This document shows positions 57,498-64,000 of a DNA stretch of 64,000 bases, piece by piece. The stretch is from CAZSRX01 sp964609675 [NCBI: uncultured Bacteroidota bacterium] (lineage in GTDB: Bacteria; CLD3; SB21). Within the stretch, counting starts at the first letter, position 1; each line of letters opens with the position of its first letter. The position numbers and the translations under genes were made by a program. The notes under the pieces were generated by a model that did not search any database, was not told where the DNA came from, and was given only the letters and a program-made list of their open reading frames with translations. The DNA is taken from the NCBI GenBank assembly GCA_964609675.1, contig CAZSRX010000008.1, positions 29,196-93,195 on the forward strand, written 5' to 3'.

Positions 57498-57526
57498 TTG
57501 ATAAATTGTTCCGTTTATCGTATGTT
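57498..57526 (+). promoter_or_regulatory. Promoter of the Crp/Fnr-family gene
   Basis: TTGATA (57498-57503), 17-base spacer, TATGTT (57521-57526). Transcription would begin near 57533, centring the palindrome at about -48. Confidence 0.6.
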
Positions 57527-57561
57527 CCGTGAAATCAAAACCACAGGATGAATCGCTGACA

Positions 57562-58281
57562 ATGAAAAGCCCCCCTTTTAAACCGCCCATCCCGTTTTGC
57601 GAGGAATGCAAGTCCCGCCTGAAATCCGTATTTGCCGAACTGAAACCGAATCAGATGGAAGCGCTTTCGGGAAACAAGTGCGGTAATATTTATAAAAAAG
57701 GCCAGCTGGTTTTTTTGGAGGGCAACCGGCCGGCCGGATTATTCTGCATCTGCAGCGGCAAAGTCAAGGTGTATAAGGTCGGCGTGGACGGCAAGGAGCA
57801 AATCCTGCGACTGGCTAAGGACGGCGAAATCGTCGGCTACCGGTCTTTAATGAGCGGCGAACTCTATCAGGCCTCTGCGTCCGTGCTCGAAGACTCGGCG
57901 ATATGCTTCATTCCTAAAAATGTTTTTTTTGGCTTAATTCATAATGATGAGGAGTTATCCATGCGCATCGTACGGCTGATATCCGGCGACCTGCGCCGCG
58001 CCGAAAAGCGCATCTCCGATATGGCCCAGAAAACCGTGCGCGAACGCCTCGCCGAAACGCTGATCATGCTGAAGGAATTCTCCGGCTGTGAAAAGGACCG
58101 CGTGACACTCAGCATTCACTTAACCCGCGACGATTTGGCTAACATTGTCGGTGCGGCCACCGAAACCACCATCCGCCTGCTGACGGAATTCAAAGAAAAC
58201 CGCCTGATTGACCTCCGCGGCCGAAAAATTAAAATCCTGAACCAGAAAAAGCTGGTGGATATCGCTAAAATGTACGACTGA
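57562..58281 (+). CDS. Crp/Fnr-family transcription regulator with N-terminal Cys-x2-Cys
   Basis: 239 residues from ATG 57562; an in-frame GTG at 57529 lies at or before the predicted transcription start and is rejected. AGGATG lies 12 bases upstream. N-terminal cysteines C13-x2-C16 (PFCEECK), one near 39 (NKCGN) and C-x-C around 60-62 (LFCICSG) resemble, but do not match, the 4-Cys iron-sulfur ligand set of FNR. The cyclic-nucleotide-type beta barrel follows (GKVKVYKVGVDGKEQILRLAKDGEIVGYRSLM), then a long helix and an HTH domain, LTRDDLANIVGAATETTIRLLTEF, whose E...R pair is the one that reads TGA in Crp/Fnr boxes. Probably an oxygen-, redox- or metabolite-responsive regulator; ligand unknown. 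Confidence 0.9.
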   Translation: MKSPPFKPPIPFCEECKSRLKSVFAELKPNQMEALSGNKCGNIYKKGQLVFLEGNRPAGLFCICSGKVKVYKVGVDGKEQILRLAKDGEIVGYRSLMSGELYQASASVLEDSAICFIPKNVFFGLIHNDEELSMRIVRLISGDLRRAEKRISDMAQKTVRERLAETLIMLKEFSGCEKDRVTLSIHLTRDDLANIVGAATETTIRLLTEFKENRLIDLRGRKIKILNQKKLVDIAKMYD

Positions 58282-58283
58282 TC

Positions 58284-58312
58284 CGGTGGCGCTTTGGTTC
58301 ACGCTCCCACCG
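58284..58312. terminator. Weak hairpin between convergent Crp/Fnr gene and rny
   Basis: CGGTGG (58284-58289) pairs with CCACCG (58307-58312), with additional CG pairs inside; no T-run. Possibly a weak bidirectional terminator. Confidence 0.3.
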
Positions 58313-58339
58313 CCTCATGATTCTGTCTTATCGAACGCT

Positions 58340-59911
58340 CTACTTGGCCATATCCATCGCGCGGAATTCGCGGATAACGGTAATTTTAACCTGGCCGGCG
58401 TAGGTAATGGTGGTTTCGATTTTATGAGCGACTTCATCGGCCAGTTGAATGACTTTAGTATCGTCAATAATATTAAAATCAACAAGAATACGCAGTTCGC
58501 GGCCGGCCTGAATAGCGAAGGCCTGCGTGACGCCGGGCATGGACAGCGCAATTGTTTCCAGATCGCGGAGGCGCTGGACATAGCTTTCGAACGCCTGACG
58601 GTGCGCGCCGGGACGTTCCTTGCTGATGCGGTTGGCGGCCTGCACGAGCACGCTGATGGGGTTCGCGATATTGGGTTCCTCGTGGTGCTGCAGGATGGCT
58701 TGCTGTACGGCAAGATTTTCCCCGTATTTGCGGGCGAGTTCTGCTCCGATGACGTTGTGGGGTTGTTCGGCGCGTTCCTGCGTGTAGCCGATGTCGTGCA
58801 GCATTCCGGCGCGCTTGGCTAACTGAACGTCGAAGCCGAGCTCGGCGGCCATCAGTCCGGCGATGACCGAGGTTTCCAGACTGTGCTGCAGGAGGTTCTG
58901 GCCGCCGCTGCTGAGATACTTCAGCCGCCCGACCAGCTTGACGATTTCCAGATGCGAGCCGTGCACCGAGGCCTCGAACAGCGCTTCCTCGCCGGCGGCG
59001 ATGACGGTTTCCTCAAAATCGCGCCGGGCTTTTTCCACAACATCCTCGATGCGGCCGGGATGGATGCGGCCGTCGGCGATCAGCGCCTGCATCGCCAGCC
59101 GCGCGATTTCCCGCCGGATGGGATCGAAACCCGACAGCACGATCAGATTCGGCGTGTCGTCTATCAGCACTTCGCAGCCGGTGATGGTCTCAAACGCGCG
59201 GATGTTGCGGCCCTCGCGGCCGATAATGCGGCCTTTCATCTCGTTGCTCGGCAGCGGCACCACCGTGATGGTGGATTCACGTACCTGTTCCAGGGCCGAA
59301 CGGTCCATAGCCTGCAGAATAATGTGGCGCGCTTCTTCGCGGGCGGTTAACTGCGCTTGTTCCTTGATGTTGCGTATCGTCTGCGCCGCATCGTTGCGGA
59401 CGCGCTCGTACAGGTTGTTCATCAGCACCTGTTTGGCTTCCTCGGCCGTCATCCGCGCCACCTGTTCCAACTTTTCGTTCTGCGCCTGAATCAGCGAATC
59501 CAGCTGGGCGGTCTTGCGGTTCAGTTCATCCTCCCTTTGTTTCAACTGGGTTTCCCGCTGACCGACTTCCCGTTCTTTGCGCGTGATCCAGTCGCCTTTC
59601 TGTTCGATGCTGCGTTCCCGCCGCAGGAAATCATCCTGCTGGGTTTTCAACTGAGCGCGGGCGGTTTTAGTCTGCTCGTCGAATTCGACTTTTTTGCGGT
59701 ACCACTCTTCTTTCACCTCGAGCATTTTTTCCTTAATCAGGTTCTCGGCGTCTTTCTGCGCGTCCTGACGGATTTTCACGGCTTCCTGCTCGGCCTCACG
59801 GATCCGTTTGGCGGTATGCAACCGGACGGCATAAATCTGCCCGAACAAAAAAGCGGCTACCACCAGTACGACGGCCGAAAGGATGATTGCAATCAGTATT
59901 ATATCAGTCAT
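58340..59911 (-). CDS. rny: Ribonuclease Y
   Basis: 523 residues. One N-terminal membrane helix (ILIAIILSAVVLVVAAFLFGQIYAV), a long coiled coil (about 30-200, ALKTQQDDFLRRERSIEQKG and KQREDELNRKTAQ), a KH domain (SNEMKGRIIGREGRNIRAFE) and the HD domain with RAGMLHDIGYTQERA and the outer His residues in LLQHSLETSVIAGL. RNase Y starts mRNA decay at the membrane in many bacteria lacking RNase E. The final ATG lies just before the helix. A candidate -10 (TATAGA) lies about 30 bases before it; the palindrome at 59967-59982 is in the same gap. Confidence 0.96.
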   Translation of the reverse strand: MTDIILIAIILSAVVLVVAAFLFGQIYAVRLHTAKRIREAEQEAVKIRQDAQKDAENLIKEKMLEVKEEWYRKKVEFDEQTKTARAQLKTQQDDFLRRERSIEQKGDWITRKEREVGQRETQLKQREDELNRKTAQLDSLIQAQNEKLEQVARMTAEEAKQVLMNNLYERVRNDAAQTIRNIKEQAQLTAREEARHIILQAMDRSALEQVRESTITVVPLPSNEMKGRIIGREGRNIRAFETITGCEVLIDDTPNLIVLSGFDPIRREIARLAMQALIADGRIHPGRIEDVVEKARRDFEETVIAAGEEALFEASVHGSHLEIVKLVGRLKYLSSGGQNLLQHSLETSVIAGLMAAELGFDVQLAKRAGMLHDIGYTQERAEQPHNVIGAELARKYGENLAVQQAILQHHEEPNIANPISVLVQAANRISKERPGAHRQAFESYVQRLRDLETIALSMPGVTQAFAIQAGRELRILVDFNIIDDTKVIQLADEVAHKIETTITYAGQVKITVIREFRAMDMAK

Positions 59912-59966
59912 GGTTTTCTTCTATGGTTGATCTATATAAAATAAGTTAACTATGCAAAGAACCTTA

Positions 59967-59982
59967 TCGCCGTTAACGGCGA
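59967..59982. repeat. 16-bp perfect palindrome between zapA and rny
   Basis: TCGCCGTTAACGGCGA reads the same on both strands. It lies 45 bases after the zapA stop and 56 bases before rny. No U-tract follows on the minus strand; it may be an operator or a processed terminator. Confidence 0.45.
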
Positions 59983-60027
59983 ATGAATGTCCTGCAGGTA
60001 TGGAACGGAAGCGGTGTGAAAGGCGGC

Positions 60028-60396
60028 TTAGGTCTCTTCCTCAAACAACGACAAACTTTCTATTTCCGAAATCACCGGTGAGGGCAGGGGCTGTCCGGAT
60101 TCGGCCGGCGGCGCGGACGTTTCCAGAAGATCAATGAATTTCTGGATGCGCCGTTCGTAGGCTTCCATTTGCCGGGTCATATCCTCACGGGTTCTGAAAT
60201 ACTCGTCAGTGATGTTAAGCGCCGCCAGGATCGCCACTTTTAATGAAGACTTGATCTGGCCGCCGCGGTGAATTTCCTGCATTTTCCGGTCGAGGTACTC
60301 GGCCACGCGGCGGATATGATCCGCCCCGGCATCACCCCGGATCATATAATCCGTGCCGAAAATGTTCACTTTGACGGTCTGTTTGTTGTCACTCAT
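60028..60396 (-). CDS. zapA: Cell division protein ZapA-like
   Basis: 122 residues. N-terminal TVKVNIFGTDYMIRGDAGADHIRRVAEYLDRKMQEI followed by LKVAILAALNITDEYFRTRED, then coiled coil, is the classic ZapA pattern. ZapA binds FtsZ and bundles protofilaments at the division ring. An unstructured Pro/Ser-rich tail ends the protein. It sits between the coiled-coil protein and rny; zapA beside pheT or rny is common in bacteria. Confidence 0.88.
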   Translation of the reverse strand: MSDNKQTVKVNIFGTDYMIRGDAGADHIRRVAEYLDRKMQEIHRGGQIKSSLKVAILAALNITDEYFRTREDMTRQMEAYERRIQKFIDLLETSAPPAESGQPLPSPVISEIESLSLFEEET

Positions 60397-60425
60397 GGGT
60401 TCCGTATCCTGAAGGATCTATGCAA

Positions 60426-60935
60426 TCACGGCTGTAAAAACAGCCGTTCCAATTGTTCGACTTTTTCCATGGCCTGCTCGATGCGCCGCCGGAGTTGTTT
60501 GGTTGTCTGCGGGTCGCGGACGGCGGCTTCGGTCTGGGCCGGTAATGGATTCATCATGATTTTTAGAGCCTGAATTTCTCCGTTAAGTTGCCGGTTCTGT
60601 TCGTTTAAGACATCGCACGTTTTTTTCCATTGGCTGAGTTCGGCCTGTGTTTGTTTCAGTGCGTCGTCTTTCTCGCGGATCAGCGTTTGCTGGCGCTTCA
60701 GCGTCTGCTCTTTCTCCCGCAACGTTTTCTCTAACTGTTCCTGCGCTTCCAGCGGTTTGTATTTACGCTCCTGAAGCTGTAACAGCAACTCCGCGTTTTC
60801 CTTTTCCAGCCGGTGCATTTTTTCCAGACAGGCCAGAATTCGGCTCTCCAGTGTGTCCAGCCGGCCGGCAGCCAAAAAAACTTCCGGTGTGTCGGAGCTT
60901 CGTGATGCGGATTTTTTTGAGGCCTTTTTCATCAT
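60426..60935 (-). CDS. Coiled-coil protein of unknown function between pheT and zapA
   Basis: 169 residues, starting ATG 60935 (or the next codon, also ATG). Almost entirely heptad-like from about 25 to 125 (ILACLEKMHRLEKENAELLLQLQE, LEKTLREKEQTLKRQQTLIREK, LNEQNRQLNGEIQALKIMM). The start overlaps the pheT stop by 4 bases (ATGA), so it is translationally coupled. Position and structure recall ZapB-like or other division-associated coiled coils next to ZapA, but there is no sequence-based proof. Confidence 0.7.
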   Translation of the reverse strand: MMKKASKKSASRSSDTPEVFLAAGRLDTLESRILACLEKMHRLEKENAELLLQLQERKYKPLEAQEQLEKTLREKEQTLKRQQTLIREKDDALKQTQAELSQWKKTCDVLNEQNRQLNGEIQALKIMMNPLPAQTEAAVRDPQTTKQLRRRIEQAMEKVEQLERLFLQP

Positions 60936-63343
60936 CCCTGCCGCAACTGCGCCTGATATTGTTTTTCCAGCCGCTTAATAATTTTACCCATCAGCACGTC
61001 TATTTCGTCTTCCGTCAGGGTCCGTTCCTCCGAACGGAAGGTCAGTGAAAACGCCACGCTTTTTTTATCTTCCGCTATCGGTTTTCCGGTATACACGTCA
61101 AATATACCAAGATGCGTCAGCAAGGCGCCGGCCGTCGAACGGATACTTTCCATCAATGCCCGGGCTTCTAAATCCCGCGCGACCGTCACGGCCAGATCTC
61201 TCTGGATCGATGGGAATCGTGAAATCGGTTGATAGGTTGTCGTAAAACGCGCTTCGCTCAGCAGCGCCTCAAAATCAAATTCAAAATACCAAACCGTGGT
61301 ATCAATATCAAATTCCCGCAATAACGGCTTTTTAATTTTTCCAAAATGCCCCAACTGAATTTTAGAAGCCGGCAAAACCAGTTCCATCGCTTGACTGGTA
61401 TATATCAGATTAGTATACGTATTATATTTAACGTTGTCAAGTTTAAACTGCGTTACGACCTCCTGGGCGAGGTTCTTTAAATCATAAAAATCAATCGGTT
61501 CAGACTTGGTTTGCCAGTGCTCCGGCGTCCGGTTACCGCAGGCGCATCCGGCAATTTTAATTTTTTCATCGGCCAATCCATTGGAATTTTTTCCTTTACG
61601 GTATATTTTACCGATTTCAAAAATCCGCACATGTTCGTTTTTCTGGTACAGATTGGTTCGCAGGACTTCCAGCAGACTTGGGAGCATGCCGGCCCGGAGC
61701 ACGGAAAAATCTTCGTTCAGAGGATTTATCAAACGTATACAATCCTCAGGACTAATGCCGTCGGTCATTTGAAAAGGTTTCGGGTTGACCATGGAGTTGG
61801 TAACCGCCTCGTCGAAACCGATCCGCAAGAAGGTCTGGCGTATCAGGCGTGACAGCCGCTCGGATTTATTTTCCTCCGGCCGGTAATACACGGTCGCCTG
61901 CCGTGCGGACGGAAGGCGGTCGTAGCCGTAGATGCGCGCGACTTCTTCAATAAGGTCGTGCTCGGCGCGCAAATCCGTCCGGAACGAAGGCGGCACCACC
62001 GTAAACAGGCTGCTTCCCGTAACGGATACCCGGCACCCGAGACTTTCAAGAATCGTCCTTACGGTATCGGCATTGATGGACGCATCCAGCAGGCGATGGA
62101 CGACGGACAGGCGAAGCGTGATTTCGGGCGGCTGGAAAGTCTTTACCTTTACATCGATAACGCCCGGGGCAAGCCGGCCGCCGGCCAGTTCGGTTATTAA
62201 TTGAGCGGCGCGGTCAATGGCGTAGATCATACCGTCCGGATCCACGCCGCGGCTGAAGCGGACCGACGCATCGGAGGTAATCTGCAGCCGCTTGGAGGCC
62301 CTGCGGATGCGCACGGGCTCGAAATACGCCGACTCGAGCAACACATTCACGGTGCCGTCCGATATTTCGGAATTGCGGCCACCCATGATGCCGCCGAGCG
62401 CGATGGCTTTTTCCGCGTCGCATATCAGGACCGTTTTTTCGGGCAGTGTATGTTCTTTTTCATCGAGCGTCTGGAAACGCTCACCGGCAGCCGACGCGCG
62501 CACGATGACGGCGTGCCCCGCGATGCGATCGTAGTCGAACGCATGCAGCGGCTGCCCGCATTCCAGCAGGACATAGTTGGTGATGTCCACAATATTATTG
62601 ATGGATCGCGACCCGACGGCCTCCAGCCGCTGCCGCAGCCAGTCCGGCGAAGGGCCAACCCGGATGCCACGGATCACGCGCGCGGCGTAGCGGGTACAGC
62701 CGTCCGTGTCCTCAATCTGGACCGTAGCCAGTTGGTCAACCGGTTCTCCGGACTCCCGGATCCACGGAACCGGTTTTTTCAACTGCGCCCCAACCATAAC
62801 AGCAATCTCGCGCGCGATGCCGAGCAGGCTCAGGCAGTCCGCGCGGTTGGAGGTCACATCGATATCCAGTATCACGTCGGAAACCTTCAGGTATTCGGCG
62901 AACGGCTGGCCGAGCCGGTGCGGCTGGCCGGGATCGAGATCCCAGATGCCCTCCGATTTGCCAGGTTCATAGCCCAGCTCGCTTTTCGAACAAATCATAC
63001 CGCAGGAATCCACACCGCGGATTTTCGCTTTTTTTATTTCAAAACCGCCGGGCATCTTCGTGCCTTCCAGCGCGACGGGCACTACCTGTCCGGCCGCCAC
63101 ATTCGGCGCTCCGCAGACAATCGAATACACTGCGCCGCCGGTGTCCACCTTGGTCAGGGATAGCCGGTCCGCGTTGGGGTGCTTCTGAACCTCCAGCACT
63201 TTCCCGATCACCACGCCCGGAAACGGATCCATGATCTGTATCTCCTCCACTGTCAGCCCGATCATGCTCAGCTTTTTCGCCAGTTCCTTAGCCGGTATGG
63301 AAATGTCCACATATTCTTTAAGCCAGTTAACCGATACTTTCAT
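60932..63343 (-). CDS. pheT: Phenylalanyl-tRNA synthetase beta subunit
   Basis: 803 residues, normal for bacteria. N-terminal VNWLKEYVDISIP, tRNA-binding (OB) domain HPNADRLSLTKVDTGG ... VCGAPN, the B3/B4 editing domain (residues ~210-380), B5 domain (IYGYDRLPSAR), core, and the C-terminal anticodon-binding FDX-ACB domain (FPSIQRDLAVTVARDLEARALMESIRS). It forms the alpha2-beta2 enzyme with PheS. pheS usually lies immediately upstream; here upstream sequence to the window end (657 bases) shows no pheS. GGAG lies 6 bases before the ATG. Confidence 0.97.
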   Translation of the reverse strand: MKVSVNWLKEYVDISIPAKELAKKLSMIGLTVEEIQIMDPFPGVVIGKVLEVQKHPNADRLSLTKVDTGGAVYSIVCGAPNVAAGQVVPVALEGTKMPGGFEIKKAKIRGVDSCGMICSKSELGYEPGKSEGIWDLDPGQPHRLGQPFAEYLKVSDVILDIDVTSNRADCLSLLGIAREIAVMVGAQLKKPVPWIRESGEPVDQLATVQIEDTDGCTRYAARVIRGIRVGPSPDWLRQRLEAVGSRSINNIVDITNYVLLECGQPLHAFDYDRIAGHAVIVRASAAGERFQTLDEKEHTLPEKTVLICDAEKAIALGGIMGGRNSEISDGTVNVLLESAYFEPVRIRRASKRLQITSDASVRFSRGVDPDGMIYAIDRAAQLITELAGGRLAPGVIDVKVKTFQPPEITLRLSVVHRLLDASINADTVRTILESLGCRVSVTGSSLFTVVPPSFRTDLRAEHDLIEEVARIYGYDRLPSARQATVYYRPEENKSERLSRLIRQTFLRIGFDEAVTNSMVNPKPFQMTDGISPEDCIRLINPLNEDFSVLRAGMLPSLLEVLRTNLYQKNEHVRIFEIGKIYRKGKNSNGLADEKIKIAGCACGNRTPEHWQTKSEPIDFYDLKNLAQEVVTQFKLDNVKYNTYTNLIYTSQAMELVLPASKIQLGHFGKIKKPLLREFDIDTTVWYFEFDFEALLSEARFTTTYQPISRFPSIQRDLAVTVARDLEARALMESIRSTAGALLTHLGIFDVYTGKPIAEDKKSVAFSLTFRSEERTLTEDEIDVLMGKIIKRLEKQYQAQLRQG

Positions 63344-64000
63344 GCTTTCTCCGGTAATTTATACAAATCTAAACGTATCGCGCGTAAAATATACTATAAA
63401 CGGAAAATAATCAAATGGTTTTTAGCGGTATCGCGATCCGTTACCAATTGCGGCTTACTATTTACCGGATGCCCAAAAACACCTTTAAATAATCAGGAAA
63501 AAAATATATCCCGGGGAAAAAACATTTTTTTCGATTGGTTGATGATGCGGTTTTGCTGACCTCTCGGTGGAGCGAAGCAAGAGTCGTGAACCCAGGCGTT
63601 TTCAGATTACTACGAATGCCGTCGTATTTCACAGCGGCGCGCGGTGGGGTAACCCATGGATGGAAAATATTCCTTGATTCGTTCCTCGCCGTTGGTAATT
63701 TAACGTTCCGCGGGTAGCCGACGTGGCCGCCGCTACAGATTTAGAAAGGCGGCGGGCATGTGCGAAGTGCCAAATTTGTTATTTAATGTAAACCTCATTC
63801 TATATATCTCAATACTTTCAAAATTCACATATGGCACTGAGCGAACGCCTAACCGCCTGTTAGCCGCTGTGCGATAAACTGTTTCTTTAACACCGCTAAA
63901 AATATTTATTAAAAACCGCAAGAATCTTTCTTGCCCCAAATATAGAAATTAACTCTCGCCGCATTATATGAACTGAAATTACCTATTGCATCATCATGGC
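63344..64000. other. 657-base region with no recognisable gene
   Basis: Upstream of pheT. No frame longer than ~126 codons, none with recognisable domains. The middle (about 63560-63760) is GC-rich with the 6-bp stem GCCGCC (63726-63731)/GGCGGC (63748-63753) around a 16-base loop; the flanks are AT-rich. A promoter for pheT is likely near 63350-63420 but not obvious. Possible degenerate or mobile sequence, or a structured RNA. Confidence 0.4.

Noticed and set aside
57529-57561. GTG start of the Crp/Fnr gene
   Set aside because: It falls at or before the predicted transcription start and lacks a ribosome binding site.
63733-63939. 68-codon minus frame upstream of pheT
   Set aside because: No domain, no ribosome binding site, atypical composition.

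Overview
The window reads like a chromosome segment from a free-living bacterium of the Fibrobacteres-Chlorobi-Bacteroidetes (FCB) superphylum, but probably not from Bacteroidetes proper. Pointing to FCB: at least four predicted exported proteins end in a type IX secretion (T9SS)/Por-type C-terminal sorting domain with the YPNPFNPST-like signature; there is a PorU-like sortase followed by a PorV-like barrel protein; and there is a UbiA-family GGGP prenyltransferase-like gene. Against ordinary Bacteroidetes: many genes have clear GGAGG-type ribosome binding sites and sigma70-like -35/-10 promoters. I cannot name the phylum from sequence alone; KSB1-, Calditrichota-, Marinimicrobia- or Ignavibacteria-like lineages are all compatible. 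Nothing looks like a phage, plasmid, CRISPR array, IS element or rRNA/tRNA locus.

Layout. 1-3.0 kb: two adjacent secreted proteins (a truncated M14 carboxypeptidase and an unknown) with near-identical sorting domains. 3.4-10.2 kb: housekeeping translation genes, typA-ffh and then rpsP-khpA-rimM-trmD-rplS closed by a strong terminator, followed by a prenyltransferase. 10.3-14.1 kb: SDR oxidoreductase, PleD-like diguanylate cyclase, acylphosphatase, apt, a DEDDy exonuclease and an unknown protein. 14.2-18.1 kb: ferredoxin-linked 2-oxoacid oxidoreductase (two subunits) and a propeller lipoprotein. 18.2-20.1 kb (minus): glutamine synthetase and a DinB-fold protein. 20.3-29.7 kb: a tightly packed, overlapping run batB-batA-tilS-hpt-ftsH-TPR-folP-cdaA. 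29.8-36.9 kb: porU-porV-lipoprotein. 37-40 kb: pta and, convergently, dxs. 40-55.6 kb (minus): an outer-membrane-type protein and, upstream, a single 14.3-kb gene for a 4,759-residue secreted repeat protein. 55.8-58.3 kb: a ClpX-like ATPase and a divergent Crp/Fnr regulator. 58.3-63.3 kb (minus): rny, zapA, a coiled-coil protein and pheT. 63.3-64 kb: no gene seen.

How it fits together. The most distinctive theme is surface export: a PorU/PorV attachment pair, at least three clear cargo proteins, and the giant modular protein, which carries an N-terminal signal peptide and a C-terminal sorting domain. Its five super-modules each combine a start cap, a run of beta-type repeats and an end cap, an architecture I do not recognise as a named family. 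Both c-di-GMP (PleD-like cyclase) and c-di-AMP (CdaA) synthesis are encoded. The Crp/Fnr gene is preceded by a palindrome with exactly the GA-N6-TC geometry of Crp/Fnr boxes and a good promoter, suggesting autoregulation.
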